From a virus, in the IMG/VR virus record IMGVR_UViG_3300042565_002290, positions 1 to 24,500 of that record: 24,500 nt of DNA. The stretch is one strand, 5' to 3'. Numbering within the stretch: position 1 is the first letter of the stretch; the number at the start of each line of letters is the position of its first letter. The notes beneath the pieces were generated by a model, which saw nothing but the letters and a program-made list of their open reading frames with translations, searched no databases and had not been told where the DNA came from. Shown here one piece after another: positions 6,948 to 15,060 of this stretch. The translations under genes and the position numbers were made by a program.

Positions 6948-8615
6948 ATGCCAGCACAAACAAAAATTCAGTTTCGTAGAGGCTCTAGTTCAGAGTGGGC
7001 AGCCGGTCTTGACCCATTATCCCAAGGTGAGGTTGGTTATGATTTGACGCTAAAAAAGATAAAGATCGGTGATGGTTCTACCCTATGGGATAGTTTACCT
7101 TGGGCTACAATCATAGGAACTGATCTTGTAGGAACAAGCGGAGTCAATATTTCTTATGCTTCAAGTAGTGGAATAGCAACAGTATCCGTAACAGGACTAA
7201 ATTCTTCTTATATTAGCGATTTTGCTGGCGCTGTCAGCGGACTTCTACCTGTTAAAAATATCGTAGCTGGTACAAATATTGCTGTTAGTGGTAATGATGG
7301 TACTTTTACTATTTCTACTAATGGTTTAGATACTAATACTGTTAAAGATGTTATTGGTTCTAGCATCAGTGGAGTTAGTGGAGTTGCAGTTTCTTACGAC
7401 AATTCATCTAAGATTACTACTATAAGCTTAAGCGATCCTACAATACAAGTATCAGATATTATAGACTTTTCAGAAGGTGTTGACGACAGAGTAGCTAGTT
7501 TACTTACTGCTGGTACAGGTATTGGCTTAAATTATAATGATAATGCTAATAGTCTTCAGGTTTCAGTAACTGGCATTCCAACTTCTTTAATTACTAATTT
7601 TGCTAGTGGCGTTAATACTCTTATAGAAAATGCTGTTAGTGCTAGTATAGTTGGTGGCAGCGGTATTGATATTGTTTACAATAGTGGAACAAATACTCTT
7701 AGTATTAGTAGTGCTTTAACAGCAGGTAGTGGCATATCATTAACTCACAATAGCGGTAATTATACCGTTAGTTTGAGTGATCCTACTGTTCAGCTTGCTG
7801 ATGTTACAGATTTATCCGCCGACGCTAGAACTTTCTTACTAACCCCTAGTAGTAGTAATTTAAACTCATTAGTTACTGATGAAACAGGAAGCGGTGCTCT
7901 GGTATTTGCTAATAATCCTACATTAAGTGGGATTACAGTTAACGGAACTTTAACAGCTGCTGGTGATTTGACTGTTGGTGGCAATCTAACCGTTCAGGGC
8001 ACTACCACAACGGTTAACAGTACTACTGTTGAGATTGGTGACAATATTATTAGAGTTAACACAAGCGGACTAAGTACGGGTGGTCTAGAAGTTGTTGATG
8101 GTGCTAGTACTCGTTCTCTTGTTTGGAACTCAGTTAATAATAGATGGGAATTTACTGGTGGTAATGTTTATACTAGTGGTGATTTTATTGCTAATAATTT
8201 GCAAGTATCTTCATCCGGACTTGTTTCAAATTTAAATTCTGATTTACTTGATGGTGAACATGGTTCTTATTATAGAAATTTCAATAACTTATCTGGTGTT
8301 CCTAGTCCAGTTATTAGCGGATCTCTTACTGGAGACGTTACTGGTTCAGCTAGCGTGACCTTAAATAGTTTAGGCAATGGCTTACTTAGTATAAGTACCG
8401 ATATAGCTCCTAATACCATAGTCGATGCCGATATAAGTTCTAGCGCGGCAATTTCTGTTACCAAATTAGCCAGCAGTGGTATTTCATTAGGATCAACCAC
8501 AATTAATTTAGGTGGTTCGTCCAATATTATAGCTGGATTAAGCGCTATTAGTGGAACAGGCGCAAATAGTCCAACAACACTGTATTACTGCGTCATAGAC
8601 GGAGGTACTCCATAA
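6948..8615 (+). CDS. Tail fibre with Mtd-like N-terminus and beta repeats
   Basis: 555 residues, Gly/Ser/Thr/Asn-rich. Residues 1-52 (IQFRRGSSSEWAAG, then SQGEVGYDLTLKKIKIGDGS) match the Mtd-like N-terminal attachment domain of phage fibres, shared with genes 12648 and 16690. Residues ~60-300 hold about six imperfect repeats of the form 'aGsGI-x-Y-n-x-T-x-S-v-s ... vxDitdfs', expected to make a trimeric beta shaft. Further on come LTVQGTTTTVNSTTVEIGDN and LNSDLLDGEHGSYY, motifs frequent in tail fibres. The protein ends CVIDGGTP. ATG 6948 follows AAGAGGG and the next gene starts two bases after the stop. It is probably a virion adhesin or shaft protein on the tail tip. No chaperone, peptidase or enzyme motif is seen. 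Confidence 0.8.
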   Translation: MPAQTKIQFRRGSSSEWAAGLDPLSQGEVGYDLTLKKIKIGDGSTLWDSLPWATIIGTDLVGTSGVNISYASSSGIATVSVTGLNSSYISDFAGAVSGLLPVKNIVAGTNIAVSGNDGTFTISTNGLDTNTVKDVIGSSISGVSGVAVSYDNSSKITTISLSDPTIQVSDIIDFSEGVDDRVASLLTAGTGIGLNYNDNANSLQVSVTGIPTSLITNFASGVNTLIENAVSASIVGGSGIDIVYNSGTNTLSISSALTAGSGISLTHNSGNYTVSLSDPTVQLADVTDLSADARTFLLTPSSSNLNSLVTDETGSGALVFANNPTLSGITVNGTLTAAGDLTVGGNLTVQGTTTTVNSTTVEIGDNIIRVNTSGLSTGGLEVVDGASTRSLVWNSVNNRWEFTGGNVYTSGDFIANNLQVSSSGLVSNLNSDLLDGEHGSYYRNFNNLSGVPSPVISGSLTGDVTGSASVTLNSLGNGLLSISTDIAPNTIVDADISSSAAISVTKLASSGISLGSTTINLGGSSNIIAGLSAISGTGANSPTTLYYCVIDGGTP

Positions 8616-8616
8616 T

Positions 8617-11406
8617 ATGAGAAACGGCAAAATATTTCTAGTCAATGGTGTTCCACGCACTCGACCTCCTGGACCAGCACCTACTCCATTAACTACTTTA
8701 CCGTCTATGACAGTTGGAGGATGGGGTGATCCTCATATGTATATTAGTGTTAGTTCAATGGACTCAAAAAATAGAACAACAACTAAAAATATAGCAACTT
8801 GGGGAGATAATAAGCAAGGTTCGACTGGCAATAATGAATTAAGATTATTGGATTTAGAAACATCTACTCATACTATTAAAGTTTTTTATACTAATAAAAC
8901 ATGGGGCAATGGTGCTAAAGTTATTGATAACGTTCGAGTAGAACTTAATGGTGTTTCAACAACGTACACAAATACCGCTAAAGTTACTGCTGGACCAGTT
9001 AGCTTAAATATACTTAAAAAGGGCTCTGGAGCTAATACATTTTTAGCTTTTGAAATGAGTTGGAACACTATCAATAATGTTGTTAAACTAAGAGGAGCAT
9101 TAACAGTTATTCTTAAAAGAGTAGCAGCTAATAATGGAGTGCCGTGGAACGGAGGAGATGGTAGATTTTGGGATGGTTTTGGAAGAGCCTCATCTGTTTA
9201 CGGCTTAAGTAGAAGTGATTTTGAAACTGGAATAGGTATTCAAAACATTGAAGATGAATTAGAACTATCATCAAATGAAGCAGGATTTTTATCAACTATT
9301 GGAGAAAATTTTATTCGGAATACCAGTATTTTTGATGATATAAATGATCTAGGAGAAAATGGTGAAGGAGATGGCGCTCCAGTACATGTGTGGGATGATA
9401 CCACAGCAGAAGTATTGCAGGTTTTAGGGGATCCTGTTGGATTAGAGGGTGTTGTGGATCAAATAGTTGCATCGGGTACAACAACAACCACCACAACAAC
9501 CACCACAACAACAACGACAACAACAACTAGTACTACAACAACAACCACAACTCCGGCTCCTCCACCTTCGGGCGATCCCTATTTTTACAATGTTGAATTG
9601 TTACTACATTTTGATCATTATCTTGATGTTCAACAAGGCTCTGGAATGATCATTAATAGCGCCAATAGTGATATTGTGTCGTGGTCTCCGGCTGCTTTCA
9701 CAACTATTTCTATGGATCCCGCTGATCTTAGTCCCATTAGCTCTAGTGGAGGAGTTCTCAAAGGAGGAACAGCCAACGATAATAGTCCAAGTATCTTGGC
9801 TTTAGGTTATAATCTTAATACGTCAGGAGATTACACATTAGAGTGGCATTGGAAGAATCCAGCAAATAGCTGGTTTTTGACGGACGGATACGGATTCAAA
9901 CAAGATAAATATCATTTATTTGTCGGCAATTTGGATAGCGGAGGTAAGCACTTATCTTCTTTATATCTTCATCCAGATTTTGGTTATTATAATTTATGGT
10001 CAGTTGATATTACCTCACACACAGGGGTTTGGTCTCATATGGCCATAAGCGTAAATGATGGAGAGACTAGGGTATTTATCAATGGTCAGCAACAAGTACT
10101 AGGTCTTAATTCTCCAGGAATAGGTGGCTATGGTATTAATTATGCTGACGGTTCTGCTTTTGCTGTAACTGGTAATGTTTACAGTGGAGTTATGCCGCTA
10201 GTATTTAGTAATTATCTTCTAGCTGGAGAGTTTAATACTAGAAAAAGTATGGCTTTCCAACATATTAGTAGTATAGATGAAATCAGGTACACTATTGGCG
10301 TTGGTAGATACCTCTCAAACTTTACGCCGCCAACAGGTAAATATCCAGATAGTGGTCCAATTATTGGCCCAGACGCTCCTAAAAATCTTAATGTTTTAAC
10401 AGGAAACAATCAACTAGGTCTTAGTTGGACAGCTCCTCTCAGAAATGGAGGATCAAATATTACAGACTATGTATTACAATACTCCTCTAATAGTGGAACT
10501 ACCTGGACAACATTTAATGATGGGATAAGCACATCAACATCTGGAACAATTACTGGATTAACAAATGGCTCCACTTATATTGCAAGAGTGGCAGCTATTA
10601 ATAGTCAAGCTACTGGTAAGTATGTAACATCAAGTGGTTTTATTCCTAATCCTCCAATAGTTATTACTTCTCAACCATTAAATGATTACGCAACTACGAG
10701 TTCAGAAAACATAACATTTAGCACCACAGCAACCGGAGGAGGAGGTAGTCTAGCATATCAGTGGCAATATTATGGACAAGATTATGCTAATAGTGACTAT
10801 ACCAATGCTTGGAGAGATTTGTCTGGAGCAACTTCTGCTTCTTTCGCTACCAGTGTTGATAATTTAGTTAATACATACGGATTATACGATTTTGATTCTA
10901 ATGGCATCTTACAATTAAGATGCTCAATATCTGCTCCTGGAGGAACTCCAGCAACTACTAATGTTGTTAGATTTCTAAAAATATATTCACTACATTATCC
11001 ATCAGCATACTGGTATGGTAGTAATGGAAGTTCTTCTAACGGAGGTTCTCCGCAAACCATATCTTTACAAAGTGGTGAAAATTTAGTACTAGACCTTTAT
11101 AATTTTAATAATTTTGTTGATACTTCATGGTATAGCGGAAATGATACTACAGTAAAGATTCAGGTAGCTACTACCGGCCCAACAGATAGCGCGGACTGGA
11201 CAGACCTATCCTCACAAGATTCTAGGGGCGGTTTTCAGATTAATGCATATAATATAACTCCATCTACTGGTACTAAATATTATAGAGCTATTGCTCTTAA
11301 TAAATGGCCTTATACAGCAAACAATGGATCAGGTTTCGCTAGTAAAAATTCTCAATATAGATACTATCACGCTGTTTCAGAAGTTATGCAGGTTACATGG
11401 CCATAA
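8617..11406 (+). CDS. Multidomain adhesin: VWD-like, poly-Thr, LamG, Fn3, Ig
   Basis: 929 residues. In order: 1-285 a region opening with GGWGDPHMYISV (34-45), resembling the GDPH start of von Willebrand D domains, followed by strands and a SDFETGIG segment; 288-312 almost pure threonine with one serine, then PAPPPS; about 326-580 a LamG/concanavalin-like domain (VELLLHFD, then TLEWHWKN, VWSHMAISV, INGQQQ and SSIDEIRYT); 586-678 a fibronectin type III domain (PDAPKNLNV, LSWTAP, TDYVLQYSSNSGTTW, ARVAAIN); 679-790 an Ig-like domain (ITSQP, YQWQYYG); then an unassigned beta domain. LamG and Fn3 are carbohydrate- or surface-binding modules in phage fibres. Start ATG 8617 lies two bases after the previous stop. 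The mucin-like Thr stretch lies upstream of a glycosyltransferase gene (11690). The VWD assignment is weak, and cysteines typical of animal VWD are missing. Likely a receptor-binding fibre. Confidence 0.78.
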   Translation: MRNGKIFLVNGVPRTRPPGPAPTPLTTLPSMTVGGWGDPHMYISVSSMDSKNRTTTKNIATWGDNKQGSTGNNELRLLDLETSTHTIKVFYTNKTWGNGAKVIDNVRVELNGVSTTYTNTAKVTAGPVSLNILKKGSGANTFLAFEMSWNTINNVVKLRGALTVILKRVAANNGVPWNGGDGRFWDGFGRASSVYGLSRSDFETGIGIQNIEDELELSSNEAGFLSTIGENFIRNTSIFDDINDLGENGEGDGAPVHVWDDTTAEVLQVLGDPVGLEGVVDQIVASGTTTTTTTTTTTTTTTTTSTTTTTTTPAPPPSGDPYFYNVELLLHFDHYLDVQQGSGMIINSANSDIVSWSPAAFTTISMDPADLSPISSSGGVLKGGTANDNSPSILALGYNLNTSGDYTLEWHWKNPANSWFLTDGYGFKQDKYHLFVGNLDSGGKHLSSLYLHPDFGYYNLWSVDITSHTGVWSHMAISVNDGETRVFINGQQQVLGLNSPGIGGYGINYADGSAFAVTGNVYSGVMPLVFSNYLLAGEFNTRKSMAFQHISSIDEIRYTIGVGRYLSNFTPPTGKYPDSGPIIGPDAPKNLNVLTGNNQLGLSWTAPLRNGGSNITDYVLQYSSNSGTTWTTFNDGISTSTSGTITGLTNGSTYIARVAAINSQATGKYVTSSGFIPNPPIVITSQPLNDYATTSSENITFSTTATGGGGSLAYQWQYYGQDYANSDYTNAWRDLSGATSASFATSVDNLVNTYGLYDFDSNGILQLRCSISAPGGTPATTNVVRFLKIYSLHYPSAYWYGSNGSSSNGGSPQTISLQSGENLVLDLYNFNNFVDTSWYSGNDTTVKIQVATTGPTDSADWTDLSSQDSRGGFQINAYNITPSTGTKYYRAIALNKWPYTANNGSGFASKNSQYRYYHAVSEVMQVTWP
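9478..9552 (+). repeat. ACN trinucleotide tract coding poly-threonine
   Basis: About 25 codons, nearly all ACA or ACC with a few ACG/ACT and one AGT (Ser). It encodes 17 Thr, Ser, then 7 Thr at residues 288-312 of the adhesin. Triplet repeats can lengthen or shorten without breaking the frame, so linker length could vary. The residues resemble an O-glycosylated mucin stalk. Confidence 0.9.
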
Positions 11407-11420
11407 AAAAGGATTAAATT

Positions 11421-11681
11421 ATGATATTAAATTATTCGGTTACTTTAAATACACACAATGAATCATCCATTGTATCCAGTTTAGAACCTGTAATTATAGA
11501 TGATATATCGAAAAAACTTGTTTTAGTTAGGCTCCTCCCATATTTGTCTCCTCTTGTATTATGGAGAGGTGATGATTATGATAATGCTGGAGATTACACA
11601 CAAGCTCAGGTTGAAGAGAAAATTTTAGAGCTAATAGGAAGCAATCCACAAGAGAAGTTACAATCATTAGTTTTATACTAA
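11421..11681 (+). CDS. Small conserved-looking phage protein, unknown function
   Basis: 86 residues. ATG 11421 follows AAGGA by ten bases and begins 14 bases after the adhesin stop; the glycosyltransferase ATG is 8 bases further on. The N-terminal half is beta-like (MILNYSVTLNTHNESS). The C-terminal half has SPLVLWRGDDYDNAGDYTQA and a final helix, which I recall only as a pattern in small tail-gene neighbours. No membrane segment, signal or enzyme motif is seen. It could be a fibre assembly chaperone or a small structural protein. Function unknown. Confidence 0.55.
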   Translation: MILNYSVTLNTHNESSIVSSLEPVIIDDISKKLVLVRLLPYLSPLVLWRGDDYDNAGDYTQAQVEEKILELIGSNPQEKLQSLVLY

Positions 11682-11689
11682 TTTAGTTC

Positions 11690-12541
11690 ATGAGCGAAAA
11701 AATACTGACTATTGGTATGAGTACATACGATGATTTTGATGGTGTGTATTTTACTATACAGTCATTAAGAATGTATCATAAGCTTGATAATATTGAAATT
11801 ATTGTACTAGATAATCATCCAGATGGATCCCACTCAGAGTCATTAAAGGGTTTTTTGAATTCATGGTGTTCTGGAGTAGCTAAATATATTCCAATTAAAG
11901 ATAAGCCATGTTCATTTAATAAATATAAGATTGTGGATTATGCTAATGGGCAGTATATCTTGATCTTAGATTGTCATGTTTTATTAGTAGAAAATTCTTT
12001 AAAAAAATTATTAGAATATTACTCAACTCGCCCAGATTGCAAGGATTTAATTCAGGGGCCTTTACTATATGATGATTTAATTAGCTACGCTACAGAGTTC
12101 AAGGATGAATGGAGAGGAGATATGTATGGTACATGGTATACCAACAAAGAATCCTATGATAAAGGAGAGCCTTTTGAAATCAAAATGCAAGGAATGGGAT
12201 TATGTTCCTTTGAGAAAAAAAACTGGCCCGGTATTTGTCCATCTTTTAAAGGATTTGGGGGAGAAGAAGGATATATAGCCGAAAAATTTAGAAGAAACGG
12301 AGGTAAAAATATTTGTATTCCTCAATTAAAGTGGGTTCATCGATTTGGCCGACCCAACGGAGTTAAATATCCACTAATCTTAGAAGATAGAATATGGAAT
12401 TATTTTGTGGGATGGTTAGAAATTACTAGGGATCCAGACCATCAAATGATAGTTGATACTTATAATCATTTTAAAGGAAGAATTCCTCAAGATAGTTTGG
12501 ATAATATCCTAGAAAGAGCTAAGAATAAGATTCTATCTTAA
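11690..12541 (+). CDS. Family 2 glycosyltransferase, GalNAc-transferase-like DxH
   Basis: 283 residues. GT-A fold features: an N-terminal strand-helix pair (ILTIGMSTYDDFDGV), IEIIVLDNHPDG at 35-46, then LILDCHVLLVE, where D94-C95-H96 takes the place of the usual DxD metal site. DxH is characteristic of polypeptide GalNAc-transferases. GFGGEEGYIAEKFRRNGG (188-205) matches the acceptor/catalytic 'GGE...E..fR..ggG' loop of the same group, and WVHRFG follows. The reaction would be transfer of an activated sugar to an acceptor in the cytoplasm. It directly follows the poly-Thr adhesin and the 86-residue gene, so fibre glycosylation is a reasonable inference, but host surface glycans or another virion protein are alternatives. 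ATG 11690 has only a weak upstream ribosome site. Confidence 0.8.
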   Translation: MSEKILTIGMSTYDDFDGVYFTIQSLRMYHKLDNIEIIVLDNHPDGSHSESLKGFLNSWCSGVAKYIPIKDKPCSFNKYKIVDYANGQYILILDCHVLLVENSLKKLLEYYSTRPDCKDLIQGPLLYDDLISYATEFKDEWRGDMYGTWYTNKESYDKGEPFEIKMQGMGLCSFEKKNWPGICPSFKGFGGEEGYIAEKFRRNGGKNICIPQLKWVHRFGRPNGVKYPLILEDRIWNYFVGWLEITRDPDHQMIVDTYNHFKGRIPQDSLDNILERAKNKILS

Positions 12542-12545
12542 CTAT

Positions 12546-12600
12546 AAAATTAGCCATATTATAACTATTCATTTATCTTGCGGCCGGGTGTATTAATTAT
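12546..12600 (+). promoter_or_regulatory. GGTGTA intergenic element, copy 2 (long form)
   Basis: AAAATTAGCCA (12546-12556), then TTTATC (12572-12577), then GGTGTATTAA (12587-12596), 61 bases before ATG 12648. The 11-mer and GGTGTATTAA recur at 16592 and 16634 with almost the same spacing (41 and 42 bases). A 7-base inverted repeat, ATTATTA/TAATAAT (12599-12616), follows. May be a promoter/operator or a recombination tract. Confidence 0.45.
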
Positions 12601-12647
12601 TATTATAGCTAATAATCGATAACATAGTAATAGGATTATATTTTAAG

Positions 12648-14465
12648 ATGGCCGTAAATGATTTGATCACATTTCGCAAAGGGACAGCTTCAGCATGGAC
12701 TTCGGCCAATCCCGTTTTAGCTAGCGGTGAACCAGGATATGATTTAACGAATGGTGTTCTTAAGATAGGTGATGGTGTTTCTAATTGGGTGGCTCTTAGT
12801 GGAATAGGATCGACTAGTGTTGGTGGGTCATCGTCCTCCTATGTTGGAGTTAGAGGAATAATAAGCACAACAGGAACATTGACCAGTTTTGCAGTATCGG
12901 GAGGCTATCCAGTCGGATATCTGGACCTGTTCCAAGATGGAGTTAAGTTAGTATCAACTTTAGATTTTTCTGCAACAGACGGATCTAATGTTACTCTCAA
13001 TAACAGTGTCCCATCAGGAACAGTTTTAGAATACTTGACAATGGCTTCTGGAGTTTCTTCTGGCGGCGGAGCTTTATCTGGTAGTGTGACGATACCGCAG
13101 CTTGGCGACTATGCATTTTCTTCCGTGTCACTACTACTTCATATGAACGGAAGCGGCAATACATTTACAGATTCTAGTGCTACACCCAAGGCAATCATGG
13201 CGTTTGGTAACGTCACGCAAAGCACGGAGCAGAGTAAATTCGGTGGCAAGGCGGCTTATTTTGATGGTACTGGCGACTACATTCAACTATCGACTCAGAA
13301 CCAGTCTTCACTCCAGTTCAGCACACAACAGCACACAGTCGAATTTTGGTTCAAAACAGCTATCATGCAGCAATACACATGTCTCTTTTATCGAGGCCAA
13401 CAGAGCGAGGCCGCGTACGACTACGTTCTGAACATAAACAACGCTTCTGCGAGCGCTGGCGACTTGGCCTTGTATTCGCTTGGCTTCGGCGGCGCGATGA
13501 CTACAACGTCTGGTGGCTGGAACGATAATGTTTGGCATCATGTTGCAATTGTTCGCGATGCTGGAAACGTGTTTCGTATGTATGTTGACGGCGTTCAGCA
13601 GGCGACTCGCACATACGACATGACTCAGTCTTACAGCAATAGCAGTGACTCCATTATCCGCATTGGCAAGGATGGAGCGTTGTCTGGGCGAGACTACTCG
13701 GGATATATCGATGAGTTACGAATCAGCACGGTATGTCGATATCCAAGTGGTACGTCGTTCGTGCCATCCGCCATTGCGTTCTCAGATGCAGCCGAAGCCA
13801 CGTTCCCCGTCACCATCACTGGCTCGGGAGGTGGAAGTTCTAGTTATGACTCTCGCTGGGACTTGTTTCTGCCACCAGCACCGACCGGACTGACGGCAGC
13901 CGTTGGCAACGCTCAAGCCACTCTCTCGTGGACTGCGCCGACCGTGTTGGCTCAGACGCCGATCACGGACTATGTCGTGCAGCATTCATCGAACAGCGGC
14001 TCGACATGGACGACGTTTAGCGACGGCACCTCGACCTCGACTTCAGCGACGGTCACTGGCCTGACCAACGGCACGGCGTATGTTTTCCGTGTGGCGGCAA
14101 CGAATGACATCGGAACAGGAAGCTATTCGGCGGCATCGAGTGCCGTGACGCCGAATTCGGCGAGCGTTCCTGATGCTCCGACTTCACTGCGAAATGCTGA
14201 CAACTACTGGGGATGTTCGTCTAACGACACTATGTGGAACGCACCAGTGTCTAACGGCGGCTCGGCAATTACGGGATATGTTTGGCGAATCGGTAGCGGA
14301 GCGACGACCAGTGTGGCTCCGTCCAGCGGAACCCGGCCCGCAGGGTCTTATACGGGCGGTTTTATCGACAATCACGCGCCCACCGGCTCGTTCCAAGTTG
14401 CTGCCGTCAATGCCGTTGGGACGGGGCCGTTTGCGTCAATCACTCTTCAACAGGACTGCAACTAA
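12648..14465 (+). CDS. Chimeric tail fibre: Mtd-like N-terminus, LamG, two Fn3
   Basis: 605 residues. Residues 1-50 (ITFRKGTASAWTSA, SGEPGYDLTNGVLKIGDGVS) are the Mtd-like docking domain. Residues ~60-130 (SFAVSGGYPVGYLDLFQDGV, LDFSATDGSNVTLN) are a small beta domain common in phage fibres. 156-385 form a LamG domain (SLLLHMNG, AAYFDGTGDYIQL, VWHHVAIVRD, MYVDGVQQ, YIDELRIS). 409-505 an Fn3 domain (PPAPTGLTA, LSWTAP, TDYVVQHSSNSGSTWTTF). 506-605 a second Fn3-like domain. The first ~145 codons are AT-rich like the rest of the phage. From about base 13085 to the end GC rises above 60% in sampled lines. The composition break within one frame suggests the tip was imported onto a resident base. The stop overlaps the next ATG by one base (TAATG), so the oxygenase is translationally linked. 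Confidence 0.8.
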   Translation: MAVNDLITFRKGTASAWTSANPVLASGEPGYDLTNGVLKIGDGVSNWVALSGIGSTSVGGSSSSYVGVRGIISTTGTLTSFAVSGGYPVGYLDLFQDGVKLVSTLDFSATDGSNVTLNNSVPSGTVLEYLTMASGVSSGGGALSGSVTIPQLGDYAFSSVSLLLHMNGSGNTFTDSSATPKAIMAFGNVTQSTEQSKFGGKAAYFDGTGDYIQLSTQNQSSLQFSTQQHTVEFWFKTAIMQQYTCLFYRGQQSEAAYDYVLNINNASASAGDLALYSLGFGGAMTTTSGGWNDNVWHHVAIVRDAGNVFRMYVDGVQQATRTYDMTQSYSNSSDSIIRIGKDGALSGRDYSGYIDELRISTVCRYPSGTSFVPSAIAFSDAAEATFPVTITGSGGGSSSYDSRWDLFLPPAPTGLTAAVGNAQATLSWTAPTVLAQTPITDYVVQHSSNSGSTWTTFSDGTSTSTSATVTGLTNGTAYVFRVAATNDIGTGSYSAASSAVTPNSASVPDAPTSLRNADNYWGCSSNDTMWNAPVSNGGSAITGYVWRIGSGATTSVAPSSGTRPAGSYTGGFIDNHAPTGSFQVAAVNAVGTGPFASITLQQDCN

Positions 14466-15028
14466 TGAGCGTTATTCTTCTAAGCAATTTTGTTAGCGAG
14501 AGCGAACGAGCCTCACTGCTGGCGTGGTGCGACACCAATGAGGAGTGCCTTGGAAACGCAAGAACTGCGGACGGCGAGTCGTATTTGTTGCGTAAAATCT
14601 CAAACAGCAACGCGGTGGTGGAGGCTGGCGGATTCCCCGAAGTCGCCTATCAGGTGCATGGCCGTATCAGGGAGCGGTTCCCGATGCTGGGGGGCTCGCT
14701 TCAGCGATTCCTAGACGGTATGACGGTTGGTGTTCTCCTTCCCGGCGGAGAGTTTCCAGAACACGTTGACCATCATTTCCGGCAGGACGGTCTGGTGTGT
14801 GTCGGCGTGAACGCATTGCTTTCAGCTCCAGCGTCAGGCGGCGTAGTGAGCGTTGACGGCGTGGAGCGAGAGCAGCAGGAAGGAGACGCGCTGGTCTATC
14901 TTCTGTCGGAACAGATTCATGGAGTCTCTCAGGTTGTTGGCAATGTAAAGAGAGTTGTTTGGTCGTGGCGATTTATGGTCGATCTTGCTACCTGGAACGC
15001 GATGCTAAGTACCTCCTCGAATTCCTGA
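13085..15028. other. GC-rich imported segment 1 (fibre tip plus oxygenase)
   Basis: Counted lines show 38/60 GC at 13441 and 41/60 at 14281, against 15/60 at 15121 just past the right edge. The left edge is inside the fibre gene between about 13080 and 13200; the right edge coincides with the oxygenase stop. Compositional shift and frame continuity are direct observations; acquisition by recombination is inference. Confidence 0.75.
14465..15028 (+). CDS. 2-oxoglutarate/Fe(II)-dependent oxygenase
   Basis: 187 residues, predicted double-stranded beta-helix. The iron triad is visible as H100-x-D102 in EHVDHHF and distal H152 in QIHGVSQV, with R163 (VKRVVWSWRF) in the place that binds the 2-oxoglutarate carboxylate. 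The pattern 'HxD ... Gx2VSVDG...EGDALVYL...HGVS...KRVVWSWRF' is like prolyl-4-hydroxylase-type phage oxygenases. These enzymes hydroxylate amino acids, nucleotides or small molecules using oxygen and 2-oxoglutarate. The gene begins at the last base of the fibre stop (TAATG) and shares its GC-rich composition, so it probably arrived with the fibre tip. It may modify that fibre or another virion protein, such as the collagen-like shaft of gene 18544. The substrate is unknown, and nucleotide or metabolite substrates cannot be excluded. Confidence 0.75.
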   Translation: MSVILLSNFVSESERASLLAWCDTNEECLGNARTADGESYLLRKISNSNAVVEAGGFPEVAYQVHGRIRERFPMLGGSLQRFLDGMTVGVLLPGGEFPEHVDHHFRQDGLVCVGVNALLSAPASGGVVSVDGVEREQQEGDALVYLLSEQIHGVSQVVGNVKRVVWSWRFMVDLATWNAMLSTSSNS

Positions 15029-15060
15029 AGAATTTTATACTTTAACAATCAACACATAAA

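Noticed and set aside
9467-9649. Gln-rich plus-strand frame over the poly-Thr tract
   Set aside because: It is the frame-shifted reading of the ACN repeat inside the adhesin and has no ribosome site.
13177-14714. Overlapping frames on both strands in the GC-rich segment
   Set aside because: GC-rich DNA has few stops by chance; the LamG/Fn3 fibre and oxygenase explain the region, and the alternative frames show Arg/Ser-rich, motif-free translations.
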